From: Enterovirga sp.
GTDB lineage: Bacteria; Pseudomonadota; Alphaproteobacteria; Rhizobiales; Beijerinckiaceae
DNA: 41,942 bases
Reading direction: 5' to 3'
NCBI RefSeq assembly: GCF_028290205.1
Contig: NZ_JAQGKF010000004.1
Span: forward strand, 1-41,942
Below, piece by piece: positions 18,246 through 25,809 of the stretch. Every line of letters begins with the position of its first letter. The first letter of the stretch is position 1. The translations under genes were made by a program, and so were the position numbers. Under the pieces are notes generated by a model. That model saw nothing but the letters and a program-made list of their open reading frames with translations. It made no database searches and was not told the DNA's origin.

Positions 18246-18305
18246 GCTGCGTCGCGCAGCAATCTGCATGACCCTGAGTCATAGGGATGTTTAAGAAAGC
18301 GTCAA
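18246..18305 (-). promoter_or_regulatory. metZ promoter with overlapping dyad and leader hairpin
   Basis: On the minus strand TTGACG (18300-18305) and TATGAC (18278-18283) are 16 bases apart and form a good sigma-70-type promoter. The -10 lies inside an inverted repeat, ATGAC-TCAGG-GTCAT (18268-18282), a possible operator. Downstream, GCTGCG-TCG-CGCAGC (18246-18260) is a perfect 6-base hairpin in the predicted short leader. I looked for a SAM-II riboswitch here and did not find its conserved core. Confidence 0.5.
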
Positions 18306-18370
18306 CATATGCGCTCAGCGCATGGCGATATTGCAGCGCACCATGTTGCGAGGCGGCCGGCAGTGATTAC

Positions 18371-18383
18371 GTTGCAGTGCAAC
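18371..18383. promoter_or_regulatory. Perfect palindrome GTTGCAGTGCAAC upstream of small ORF
   Basis: GTTGCA-G-TGCAAC is a perfect 6+1+6 palindrome, 43 bases upstream of the small gene at 18426 and about 66 bases behind the metZ -35. It has the size and symmetry of a dimeric repressor site, but the regulator is unknown. Confidence 0.3.
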
Positions 18384-18425
18384 ACAACGGGAAACGTCCG
18401 GGTTCACCGTCTCCAGGAGTTCTTC

Positions 18426-18635
18426 ATGTCCGTCGCTTCTGCCCAGTTCGACCGGTTTGTCGCTGCCGGCGATCGCGCCGAGCCGAGCCGTCCCTCTCTC
18501 TTCGCCCGCGCCGGCACGGCGCTCCGTGAGGCCCGCATGCGGCAGGCCGAGCGCGAGATCGGCCGCTTCATCGAGGGGCGGGGAGGTCGCATCACCGACG
18601 CGCTCGAGCGTCAGATCGAGCGGCACTTCGTCTAA
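18426..18635 (+). CDS. Small basic helical protein, unknown function
   Basis: A 69-residue product starts at an ATG with AGGAG six bases upstream (18415-18419). The second half is strongly charged and helical (ALREARMRQAEREIGRFIE, then RQIERHFV at the end). Small proteins of this shape, somewhat like DUF1127-type Arg-rich proteins, are common in Hyphomicrobiales; whether this one belongs to a named family I cannot say. It is divergent from metZ and convergent with the GGDEF/EAL gene. A good ribosome-binding site and the typical composition support it as real. Confidence 0.6.
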   Translation: MSVASAQFDRFVAAGDRAEPSRPSLFARAGTALREARMRQAEREIGRFIEGRGGRITDALERQIERHFV

Positions 18636-18660
18636 GCTGTCGCACTCCGGCCGGGGCCGC

Positions 18661-20232
18661 TCAGGCGGCTTCCCGGTTCGGGGCAGGGAGCGCCACGTTG
18701 CTCCTGATCAGGTCGGGGACGAGGCTCGCCGGCATCGGTGCGCCGAACAGGAAGCCCTGGCCGATCATGCAGCCCATCTCGGCCAGCCAGGCGGAGTTGT
18801 CGGCGCTCTCGATGCCCTCGGCCGTGGTCATGATGCCGAGCGAGCGGCCGAGCCCGAGGATGGCCGAGATGATCTTGGCGCTCTCCTCGTTGCCGCCGAG
18901 CGACTGCACGAAGGACCGGTCAATCTTGATCTTGTCGAAGTTCATCTCGCGCAGGTGATACAGGCTGGAATACCCCGTCCCGAAATCGTCCAGCGCCACC
19001 GAAACGCCCGCGGCCTGTAGGGTGGAGAGGGTGGCGCGGGCCACGTCCAGGTCCTCGGTCAATGCCGTCTCGGTGATTTCCACCTCGAGGCGCTTTGGCG
19101 AGAAGCCGGTGTCCCGCAGGATGGCCAGGATGCGGGGCGCGAGCAGCCCCTCCTTGAACTGCACCGGCGAGATGTTGATGGCGAGGCCGAGATGGGCCGG
19201 CCAGTTCCGGGCGTCGAGACACGCCTGACGCAGCAGGCCGTAGCACATCTCCGTCACGAGCCCGGTGTCTTCGGCGATCGGCACGAAGACGTTGGGAGAG
19301 ATGATGCCGCGCTGCGGATGGTACCAGCGGGCCAGAACCTCGAAGCCGAGCAGGGCGTGGCCCGGCAGGGCGACGAGAGGCTGGTAATGCGGTCGCACGT
19401 CGCCCGCCTCGATCGCCGAGCGCAGCTCCGCCTCCAACGACAGGCGGGCCTTCAGCTCCTCGTCCATGGCCTGTTCGAAGAAGCGGTACGTGCCGCGGCC
19501 CTCGCGCTTGGCCCGGTACATGGCGATGTCGGCCGAGCGCAGCAGCGCCTCTGCGTCGGGCCCGTCCTGAGGCAACAGGGCGATGCCGACGGTGGCGCCG
19601 ACGGTGACGCGCGAATTCTGCCACTCGACCGCCTGTGAGAGCTGCTGGATCAGCTGCTGGGCGAGGCGCATCAACTCGTCGGCCGTCATCTCCCCGGGCA
19701 GGAAGGCGGCGAATTCGTCGCCGCCGAGCCGGGCGGGCACCGCCTCGCGGGGCAGCGCCCGCCGCAGCCGGTCGGCGATCTCGCACAGCACCGCGTCCCC
19801 GGCGGCGTGGCCATAAATGTCGTTCACCGGCTTGAACCGGTCGAGGTCGATCAGGAACACCGCCCCGCGGCCCCGCTCGACGGAGTTGCCGATGCATTCG
19901 AGCAGCATGCGGCGATTCGGCAGGGCAGTCAGGACATCGCGCCGCGCGCTGGATTGCGCGGCGACCTCGGCGCTCCGGCGCGCCGTAATCTCCCGCCTGA
20001 GCCGCACCGACTTCAGGACGGACGCCACCCCGATGGCGAAGCTCATGAAGAAGCCGAGGAAGACGAAGTTGGACAATCCGTTCTGGAGTGCGAGCAGCTG
20101 CAGGGTCGGAAAGACGTCGAGCGTGCTTCCGATCAGCCACATGCATTCGGCGATCCCCAGCAGACACAGCCCTTCATAGAGTTCGCCCTTGGGCCATTCC
20201 TGCCCGGGGGGCGCTCCCGCCGTTCGCTCCAT
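18661..20232 (-). CDS. Membrane GGDEF-EAL cyclic-di-GMP protein with EVL variant
   Basis: GGAGGA sits four bases before the ATG at 20232, giving 523 residues; two upstream in-frame starts (20247, 20250) lack such a site. Two membrane helices (about 21-40 and 54-73) are followed by a GGDEF domain with an intact GGDEF motif (170-174) and an EAL domain in which the signature is EVL (FEVLARW, 298-302). Other EAL catalytic segments, including NISPVQF, EITETAL, DDFGTGYSSL and KIDRSFV, are intact. GGDEF domains make and EAL domains degrade cyclic di-GMP. EVL is a frequent tolerated variant, so phosphodiesterase activity remains plausible. The short periplasm-facing part suggests membrane anchoring rather than ligand sensing. 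Confidence 0.92.
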   Translation of the reverse strand: MERTAGAPPGQEWPKGELYEGLCLLGIAECMWLIGSTLDVFPTLQLLALQNGLSNFVFLGFFMSFAIGVASVLKSVRLRREITARRSAEVAAQSSARRDVLTALPNRRMLLECIGNSVERGRGAVFLIDLDRFKPVNDIYGHAAGDAVLCEIADRLRRALPREAVPARLGGDEFAAFLPGEMTADELMRLAQQLIQQLSQAVEWQNSRVTVGATVGIALLPQDGPDAEALLRSADIAMYRAKREGRGTYRFFEQAMDEELKARLSLEAELRSAIEAGDVRPHYQPLVALPGHALLGFEVLARWYHPQRGIISPNVFVPIAEDTGLVTEMCYGLLRQACLDARNWPAHLGLAINISPVQFKEGLLAPRILAILRDTGFSPKRLEVEITETALTEDLDVARATLSTLQAAGVSVALDDFGTGYSSLYHLREMNFDKIKIDRSFVQSLGGNEESAKIISAILGLGRSLGIMTTAEGIESADNSAWLAEMGCMIGQGFLFGAPMPASLVPDLIRSNVALPAPNREAA

Positions 20233-20409
20233 CCCGTCCTCCGGCATCACACCGAGCAGGGATCTTGCGCCCCACAGATTGCTTGGGTGTGAATCCCGGC
20301 GCGCGAGTTTGAAAGAGAACAGTTCTGCGCAATCCCGGCAACGCGCAGATTCGGCGTGCCGGATTTCTCCGGCCCTTAACGATCACCCTGCCATTCTCTT
20401 GGCTCGGGT

Positions 20410-22125
20410 ATGGCGGACGAGGGCGAGGTGGGGGCGATATTCTCCGAGGCGCTGCTGTGGTGCCTCAGGTGCGCAAGGCTGGCCAGGGACGACCGCGGGG
20501 CGGTGGCTGTCCTGTTCGCCCTCTCTGTTGCCCCGATGACGTTCCTGGTCGGGGCGGCGCTCGATTATTCGGGCGCGTCCAGCCTGAAGGCTCAGTTGCA
20601 GAAGGCGACGGACGGCGCGAATTTGCGCCTGTGCCAGGTCGCCGGGGCGCCGACCCGCGACGATCTGGTGGCTGCGGCCAACAAGCTCCTGCCGACCTAT
20701 CTCGGCTCGGCGCCCTACACCATCCAGACGCTGACCCTGAGCAGCAGCCCGCGGGTGATCGAGCTGAAAACGAGGTCGCTGTTTCCGACCTCCATCCTCA
20801 AGGTGTTCGGGCCGGCCTTCGCCCAACTGCCCGTGGACGCGACCGCGACCTGTTACGGCGAGCCGCAGACCTTTGAGATCGCGCTCGCGCTCGACAACAC
20901 CGGCTCCATGGCGCTGTCGGGCGGGACTCAATCCAAGATGGAAGCCCTCAAGGCGGCCGCGACCTCCTTCGTGGACGCGATCTACAACAACACCACCCTG
21001 TCCACCGCGACCACCATCTCGATCGTGCCCTTCGCGGCCGCGGTGGCCGTGAACCCCTCTTCCTACCGGGGCGCGTCCTGGATCGATCAGGCCGGCAACG
21101 CGTCCTACCACTGGAACATCGTCCAGGGCGGGGCCACGGCGGCCCGGGCGCACTGGGCCGCGAACCGCCTCGCCGCCTTTGACCGGCTGAAGACGCTGCG
21201 GTCGGGCTGGGACTGGGCCGGCTGCCTCGAGTCGCTCACCTACCCGCTGAACGTCCGCGACGGGGCGCCAACCCCGTCGAACCCGGACAGCTATTTCGTG
21301 CCCATGCTCGGCCCGGACGAGACCGGCGACGGCGGGCAGGTGTACCACACGGATGCGAGCGGCAGCTGGGTCACCTCGCCGAACAGCTATCTGGACGATT
21401 CCGGCGGCAACAATTGCAGCTCGACCTCGGACGAGAACGTCCGCTTCGGCCGCGTCTGCAAATACGCCGATCCGCGGGGCGCCAGCACCAGCACGGGCCC
21501 CAACGCGATGGGCCCGAACCAGAGCTGCACCAGTCGCCCGCTGACGCGCCTCACCGCCAACAAGGCCACGCTTCTGGCGGAGATCGCGGCCATGCAGCCC
21601 GCCGGCAACACCAATATCCACGAAGGGTTCATGTGGGGCTGGCGCACCATCTCCCCGGTCAGCGTGTTCGCGGCCGATGCGGCCGCCTACAACAAGCTCA
21701 ACAACAACAAGATCATCATTCTGATGACGGACGGCGACAACACATGGTCCGTCAATTCGCCCAGCTCGGCCGCTAAATCCGGCCATTCCGCCTATGGCTA
21801 CTTCCGCAATCCGGACGGATCCGGCCCGAACAGCCGGCTGCCGCCGGCCCATGCCGATCCCACGACCGACCTGAAGGCGCGGGCGGCCATGGACGCGCTC
21901 ACCCTGGAGGCCTGTGCCAACGCCTCCGCCTCGCCAAACAACGTCGTGATCTACACCATCGGGTTCAGCGCCACCGCGGATCCGATCGACCAGCAGAGCC
22001 TCAACATGCTGCGGACCTGCGCGGGGGCGGCCGACCGGGCCTATGTGGCGACCGATTCCAACGCGCTCCAGGTGGTGTTCCAGAAGATCGCCGACAACAT
22101 CAGCAGCCTCCGGCTCTCCCGCTGA
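20410..22125 (+). CDS. TadG-like pilus-assembly protein with von Willebrand factor A domain
   Basis: This 571-residue protein has the TadE/TadG-type N-terminus: a short cytoplasmic part with DDRGAVAVLFAL and one membrane helix (about 32-53), followed by ALDYSGASSLKAQLQKATDGA. The large external part is a von Willebrand factor A-type domain with the metal-site motif DNTGSM (162-167) and a second conserved segment IILMTDGDNTW. Similar proteins accompany tad/flp pilus genes, but no other tad gene is in the window. A long Asn/Ser/Gly-rich insertion with several Cys (NNCSSTSDENV, CKYADPRG, QSCTSRPL) separates the two halves of the domain. Likely a cell-surface or pilus-associated adhesive protein. 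Confidence 0.85.
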   Translation: MADEGEVGAIFSEALLWCLRCARLARDDRGAVAVLFALSVAPMTFLVGAALDYSGASSLKAQLQKATDGANLRLCQVAGAPTRDDLVAAANKLLPTYLGSAPYTIQTLTLSSSPRVIELKTRSLFPTSILKVFGPAFAQLPVDATATCYGEPQTFEIALALDNTGSMALSGGTQSKMEALKAAATSFVDAIYNNTTLSTATTISIVPFAAAVAVNPSSYRGASWIDQAGNASYHWNIVQGGATAARAHWAANRLAAFDRLKTLRSGWDWAGCLESLTYPLNVRDGAPTPSNPDSYFVPMLGPDETGDGGQVYHTDASGSWVTSPNSYLDDSGGNNCSSTSDENVRFGRVCKYADPRGASTSTGPNAMGPNQSCTSRPLTRLTANKATLLAEIAAMQPAGNTNIHEGFMWGWRTISPVSVFAADAAAYNKLNNNKIIILMTDGDNTWSVNSPSSAAKSGHSAYGYFRNPDGSGPNSRLPPAHADPTTDLKARAAMDALTLEACANASASPNNVVIYTIGFSATADPIDQQSLNMLRTCAGAADRAYVATDSNALQVVFQKIADNISSLRLSR

Positions 22126-22150
22126 GCGGGCCGCCGCCGCGCCCGGTCCC

Positions 22151-23437
22151 TCAGGCCGGATCGCGCCGGAGCCGGTACACCGGCACCTTGCCGTCCAGAC
22201 CCTCGATCTCGTGCGCGCCGAGCGGCTCGGGGTCGCCCCAGAGGTGGTCCGCGAAGGCACGCGACATCAGCAGAGGCTCGCCCAGAACCTTGTTCAGCCG
22301 CGCGATGCGCGAGGCGAGGTTCACGTCCGGCCCGATCACGGTGAAGTCGAGCCGGTTGCCCGAGCCGACATTGCCGTAGGCCGCCTCCCCGTGATGAAGG
22401 GCGATTCCGGCCTCGATCCGCACGGGAAAGCGCCCGTCCCTGTTGGCGTCGTCGAGCGCGACGAGACCCGCGATCGCCGCATTGAGCGCGGCCTGGGCGC
22501 TGCCGCCCGTGTCGTCGCCGCGATCCCGGAAGATGGCCAGGACGCCGTCGCCCATATACTTCAGAACCTCGCCCCCCTCCTGCTCGATGGCCGGCACGAG
22601 GCAGTCGAAATAGCCGTTCAAGAGGTCCACGGCCGCTTCGGGCGAGAGCAGCGAGGTCAGGCGCGTGTAGCTGCGCATGTCGGCGAACAGAATGGCGGAC
22701 CGGATGCGGCTCACCTGCCCGCGCCGGATGGCGCCGGACAGGATCGCCCGATGCGGCTCGTCGCCGACATAGATGCGCAACACGTTGTCGAGCCGCTGGT
22801 GGACCGACCGCATCTCGATGGCGGCGGCCAGCGTCGGGACGACGAAGCGCAGCAGGGCGATCGCCCGCGCGTCGAAGCCGCCGGGCCGTGAGGTCGCGAG
22901 CGTGATGCCGTTCTGCGTGCCGTTGGTGAAGCGGAGGGGGATCACAAGATACTGCCGGTAGCCCGCCGCCTTGAGCTCCGGAACGATGCCGAACGCGTCC
23001 TCCGCCGTCTGGTCGAGGTCGAGGTCGAGCCACTCGCCGGTGCGCTGGACGAGGGCGAAGGGCGAGCGCGCGAACACCTCGTCCGTCGCCGCCCCGTGCG
23101 GAAAGAGTCGGAAGCTCGAGCCCTCGCCCTTGGTCCAGATGCGACCGATGCCGGAATACTCGGAATGGAGCGCGTCGATGGCCGTGGTCAGGCGTTCCAC
23201 GGGGACCCCGAGCCGGTCCAGCCGCTCCGCGAAGCCGGTCAGCAACTCCTGATGATCGTGGCCGATGGCTCCTTCAAGCAGCCAGTCCCGCACCGCCACG
23301 GCTTCCGGCAGGACGTCGCGCGGAACGCGGCAGACCTCACCGCCGGCCGCCTCGAGGGTCGGCGACGCCGCGGCCTCCGGGGGCGTCGCCGCCGGAGCTA
23401 TCGCCGCCTGCGGCAGTGTGCTGCGGGTCGCGGACAT
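22151..23437 (-). CDS. Class III adenylate/guanylate cyclase
   Basis: This 428-residue protein has no membrane helix. The C-terminal cyclase domain (about 243-425) retains the metal Asp253 (FADMRSYT) and Asp297 (KYMGDG), Lys293, and the DFTVIGPDVNLASR segment with Asp364, Asn373 and Arg377, so it should be catalytically active. Lys293 and Asp364 as base-recognition residues favour ATP over GTP. The N-terminal 240 residues look GAF-like (ENLARGED regulatory region such as VIPLRFTNGTQNGITL) and could bind a small ligand. It is convergent with the TadG-like gene (25-base gap) and divergent from ku. Confidence 0.9.
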   Translation of the reverse strand: MSATRSTLPQAAIAPAATPPEAAASPTLEAAGGEVCRVPRDVLPEAVAVRDWLLEGAIGHDHQELLTGFAERLDRLGVPVERLTTAIDALHSEYSGIGRIWTKGEGSSFRLFPHGAATDEVFARSPFALVQRTGEWLDLDLDQTAEDAFGIVPELKAAGYRQYLVIPLRFTNGTQNGITLATSRPGGFDARAIALLRFVVPTLAAAIEMRSVHQRLDNVLRIYVGDEPHRAILSGAIRRGQVSRIRSAILFADMRSYTRLTSLLSPEAAVDLLNGYFDCLVPAIEQEGGEVLKYMGDGVLAIFRDRGDDTGGSAQAALNAAIAGLVALDDANRDGRFPVRIEAGIALHHGEAAYGNVGSGNRLDFTVIGPDVNLASRIARLNKVLGEPLLMSRAFADHLWGDPEPLGAHEIEGLDGKVPVYRLRRDPA

Positions 23438-23542
23438 CGCCTGTCATCTGGACCCCTGGCACGGGGCGCGCAAGCCGTGACCTGCGCCGGCCGGCCAGGT
23501 CTCACCAGCGCGGCCGGGGCGAAGATTCTCGACCCCTGCGGC

Positions 23543-23568
23543 GGAACGACTCAGCAAAGGGAGTCGTT
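23543..23568 (+). promoter_or_regulatory. EcfG-type (general stress sigma) promoter upstream of ku
   Basis: GGAAC (23543-23547), a 17-base spacer and CGTT (23565-23568) match the alphaproteobacterial EcfG/RpoE2 general-stress promoter pattern exactly. The same bases also form a perfect inverted repeat, AACGACTC-N8-GAGTCGTT (23545-23568). Transcription would begin near 23575, about 33 bases before the ku ATG. Stress-sigma control of ku is established in Sinorhizobium; here it is inferred from the motif. Confidence 0.65.
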
Positions 23569-23607
23569 GGGAATGGCCAAGGTTAGTCGCGCGTACGGAG
23601 TTGTTCG

Positions 23608-24594
23608 ATGGCGGCACGTTCGAACTGGAAGGGCTACCTGAAGCTCTCGCTCGTGTCCTGCCCCGTCCAGCTCTTTCCGGCCACGTCGAGCAAGGACCGC
23701 GTCGCCTTTCACCTTCTCAACCGCGAAACCGGCAACCGCCTGCGCCGCAAGCTGGTCGACCCCGAAACCGACGAGGCGGTGGAATCCGACGCCCAGGTCA
23801 AGGGCTACCAGGTCGGCAAGACGGAATACGTCCTCGTGGAGGAGGAGGAGATCGACAAGGTGGCGATCGAATCGAGCCACACGATCGATATCGAGGCCTT
23901 CGTGCCGCGCGCCCAGATCGACGAGACCTATCTCGACACGCCCTACTATCTCGCCCCCGACGGCAAGATGGGTGAGGAAGCCTTCGCGGTGATCCGGGAC
24001 GCCATGCGGGACAAGAACGTGGTCGGGATCGGCCGCGTCGTGCTCTACCGCCGCGAGCGCCCGATCCTGCTCGAGCCGGTGGGCAAGGGGCTCGTCGCCA
24101 CGACCTTGCGGTACGCCTACGAGGTGCGGGACGACGAGGATTATTTCGACGGCATCAAGGACGTCGAGGTGCCCGAGGAGATGCTGGATCTCGCGACCCA
24201 CATCATCGGCCGCAAGATGGCCGATTTCGATCCGAAGCGGTTCGAGGACCGCTACCAGAACGCGCTGTTGGAGCTGATCGAGGCCAAGCGCGAGCACCGC
24301 CCGGCCAACAACCCGGCCCCCGTCAGCAAGCCCAGCAACGTGGTCAGTCTGATGGACGCCCTGCGGCGCAGCATCGCCAACGACCAGGAGGCCGGCGCGA
24401 AAGCGGCGGAGACTCCCGCCAAGCCTGCCCGCAAGGCATCGGCCAAGCCGGCCGCCGAGAAGCCCGCCGGGGCCAAGCCCGCGGCTGAGAAGGCGGCCGC
24501 GGAGAAACCCGCGAAAGCGGCCAGCAAGCCGGCCGGCAAGACCGCAGCCCGCCGTGCGCCGGCTGCGACCGGCCGGATGCGGCGCGCGAGCTAG
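23608..24594 (+). CDS. ku: Bacterial Ku, non-homologous end-joining DNA-end-binding protein
   Basis: A 328-residue Ku. The N-terminus WKGYLKLSLVSCPVQLFPAT and the beta-barrel ring segments (KGYQVGKTEYVLVEEEEID, YYLAPDGKMGEEAFAVIRDAM, VGIGRVVLYRRERPILLEP) are typical. The ring core ends near residue 255. The last 70 residues are a low-complexity Lys/Ala/Pro tail with repeats of the kind KPAAEKPAGAKPAAEK, resembling histone H1 tails and known from several bacterial Ku proteins to aid DNA binding. Ku homodimers thread onto double-strand breaks and recruit LigD; no ligD is in this window. Its stop codon overlaps that of the convergent serine hydrolase gene by four bases. Confidence 0.96.
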   Translation: MAARSNWKGYLKLSLVSCPVQLFPATSSKDRVAFHLLNRETGNRLRRKLVDPETDEAVESDAQVKGYQVGKTEYVLVEEEEIDKVAIESSHTIDIEAFVPRAQIDETYLDTPYYLAPDGKMGEEAFAVIRDAMRDKNVVGIGRVVLYRRERPILLEPVGKGLVATTLRYAYEVRDDEDYFDGIKDVEVPEEMLDLATHIIGRKMADFDPKRFEDRYQNALLELIEAKREHRPANNPAPVSKPSNVVSLMDALRRSIANDQEAGAKAAETPAKPARKASAKPAAEKPAGAKPAAEKAAAEKPAKAASKPAGKTAARRAPAATGRMRRAS

Positions 24595-25799
24595 GCCGAA
24601 CGCTCGGCCAGCGCGCCATAGACCAGGGCCCGGAACGTGTCCCGGTAATGGTCGCGCCGCCCCGGGGCCTGAACCATCAGGACCGCGTAGAGCTGCTCAG
24701 CGGGATCGTACCAGAAGCTGGTGCCGGCCTGGCCGAGCCAATAGGCGTCGCCTGGCGATCCCGGGAACGGCGCCATCCCGGTCACGCGCCTCACCGCGAA
24801 TCCCAGGCCGAATCCGTAGCCCTCGGGCAGGAGCTCTCGCGACCCGACCGGCAGATCGGGAGCGAGATGGTCCGACATCATGTAGGACAGCGTCGCGGGT
24901 GACAGCAGACGGCGGCCGTCGAGCGTGCCGCCGCAGGCGATCATGTGCAGGAACCGGGCATAGTCCGAGGCGGTCGAGACGAGGCCCCCGCCGCCGTTTT
25001 CCAGCCGCGGCGGCCGTGTCACGGCGAGGAGCTCGACAGCCCCGCCGGTCTCGGGGTCGACGGGAAAGGCCCCGGCCAGGCGCTCGTGATAGGCGGCCGG
25101 CACGTGGAAGCCGGTCTCCATCATGCCGAGCGGCTCGAACACCCGGGACCGCAAGGCGGCGCCGAGCGTCTGGCCCGAGAGGATCTCGACCACCCGCCCG
25201 AGGACGTCGGTGGAGCGCCCGTAATCCCACGCCGTGCCGGGCTGGCTGAGCAGCGGCAGGCCCGCCAGCACCGCCGCCTGCTGCTCGTTGCTCTGGCTGC
25301 GCCGCGCCGCCCCGGCCTCCACATAGGCGTCGGTCACGGGCCCGGGCACCAGCCATTCATAGGTCAGGCCCGAGGTGTGCCGCAGCAGGTCCTGGATGGT
25401 GATCGGGCGAGCGGCCTGGACCGCGCCGGCCCCCGCCCCGACCTGCATCTCGGCGAAATCGGGGATGTAGCGCGAGAGCGGGTCGCCGAGACGCAGACGG
25501 CCTTCCTCGACCAGCATCATCAGGGCGACCGACACGATCGGCTTGGTCATCGAGTAGATGCGAAACAGCGTGTCGAGCTGCATCGGGTCCGCGGCCGCCG
25601 GGTCGCGGCGGCCATAGGCCTTGAAATGGACGACCCGGCCACGGCGCGCCACCAGCGCCACCGCACCGGGCAGAAGGCCCTGCTGGATCTCGGCCTCCAG
25701 GGCCGCCCCGATCCGGCCCAGCCGCTCGCGCGACATGCCGACATCCTCGGGTTTGGCCAAACTGATGCTGTCGGGCAGGGGCACGGCGTCGGAGTTCAT
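24591..25799 (-). CDS. Serine beta-lactamase-like hydrolase (class C beta-lactamase / esterase family)
   Basis: A 402-residue beta-lactamase-fold hydrolase without a signal peptide. SxxK is present as SMTK (Ser83, Lys86), with HTSGLTYEW typical of the EstB/class C-like esterases, and Tyr193 in DYGRS at the second motif position. Absence of a signal peptide and the EstB-like motifs argue for a cytoplasmic esterase or peptidase rather than antibiotic resistance. AAGGAACG precedes the ATG. It sits 10 bases downstream of the MFS gene on the same strand, so the two are probably one transcription unit. Convergent overlap with ku is structural and implies no shared function. Confidence 0.88.
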   Translation of the reverse strand: MNSDAVPLPDSISLAKPEDVGMSRERLGRIGAALEAEIQQGLLPGAVALVARRGRVVHFKAYGRRDPAAADPMQLDTLFRIYSMTKPIVSVALMMLVEEGRLRLGDPLSRYIPDFAEMQVGAGAGAVQAARPITIQDLLRHTSGLTYEWLVPGPVTDAYVEAGAARRSQSNEQQAAVLAGLPLLSQPGTAWDYGRSTDVLGRVVEILSGQTLGAALRSRVFEPLGMMETGFHVPAAYHERLAGAFPVDPETGGAVELLAVTRPPRLENGGGGLVSTASDYARFLHMIACGGTLDGRRLLSPATLSYMMSDHLAPDLPVGSRELLPEGYGFGLGFAVRRVTGMAPFPGSPGDAYWLGQAGTSFWYDPAEQLYAVLMVQAPGRRDHYRDTFRALVYGALAERSA

Positions 25800-25809
25800 T
25801 CGCGTTCCT

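Noticed and set aside
18231-18300. SAM-II riboswitch upstream of metZ
   Set aside because: The conserved GATAAA-type core and pseudoknot partner of SAM-II are not present; only a simple 6-base hairpin is seen.
20316-20326. AGAAC-A-GTTCT palindrome as a LexA box
   Set aside because: Alphaproteobacterial LexA boxes are GTTC direct repeats separated by seven bases; this is an inverted repeat with one central base, so LexA is unlikely and no other regulator is indicated.
20358-20373. GCCGGA-TTTC-TCCGGC hairpin as a terminator
   Set aside because: It lies between divergent genes where no transcript should end, and no T-run follows; probably incidental.
23573-23641. 22-codon open frame overlapping the ku start
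   Set aside because: The predicted EcfG transcription start is near 23575, so the upstream ATG would not be in the transcript, and no ribosome-binding site precedes it.
24591-25799. Antibiotic-resistance beta-lactamase
   Set aside because: No signal peptide, and the SMTK, HTSG and YGRS motifs fit EstB-like esterases; resistance function is not supported.
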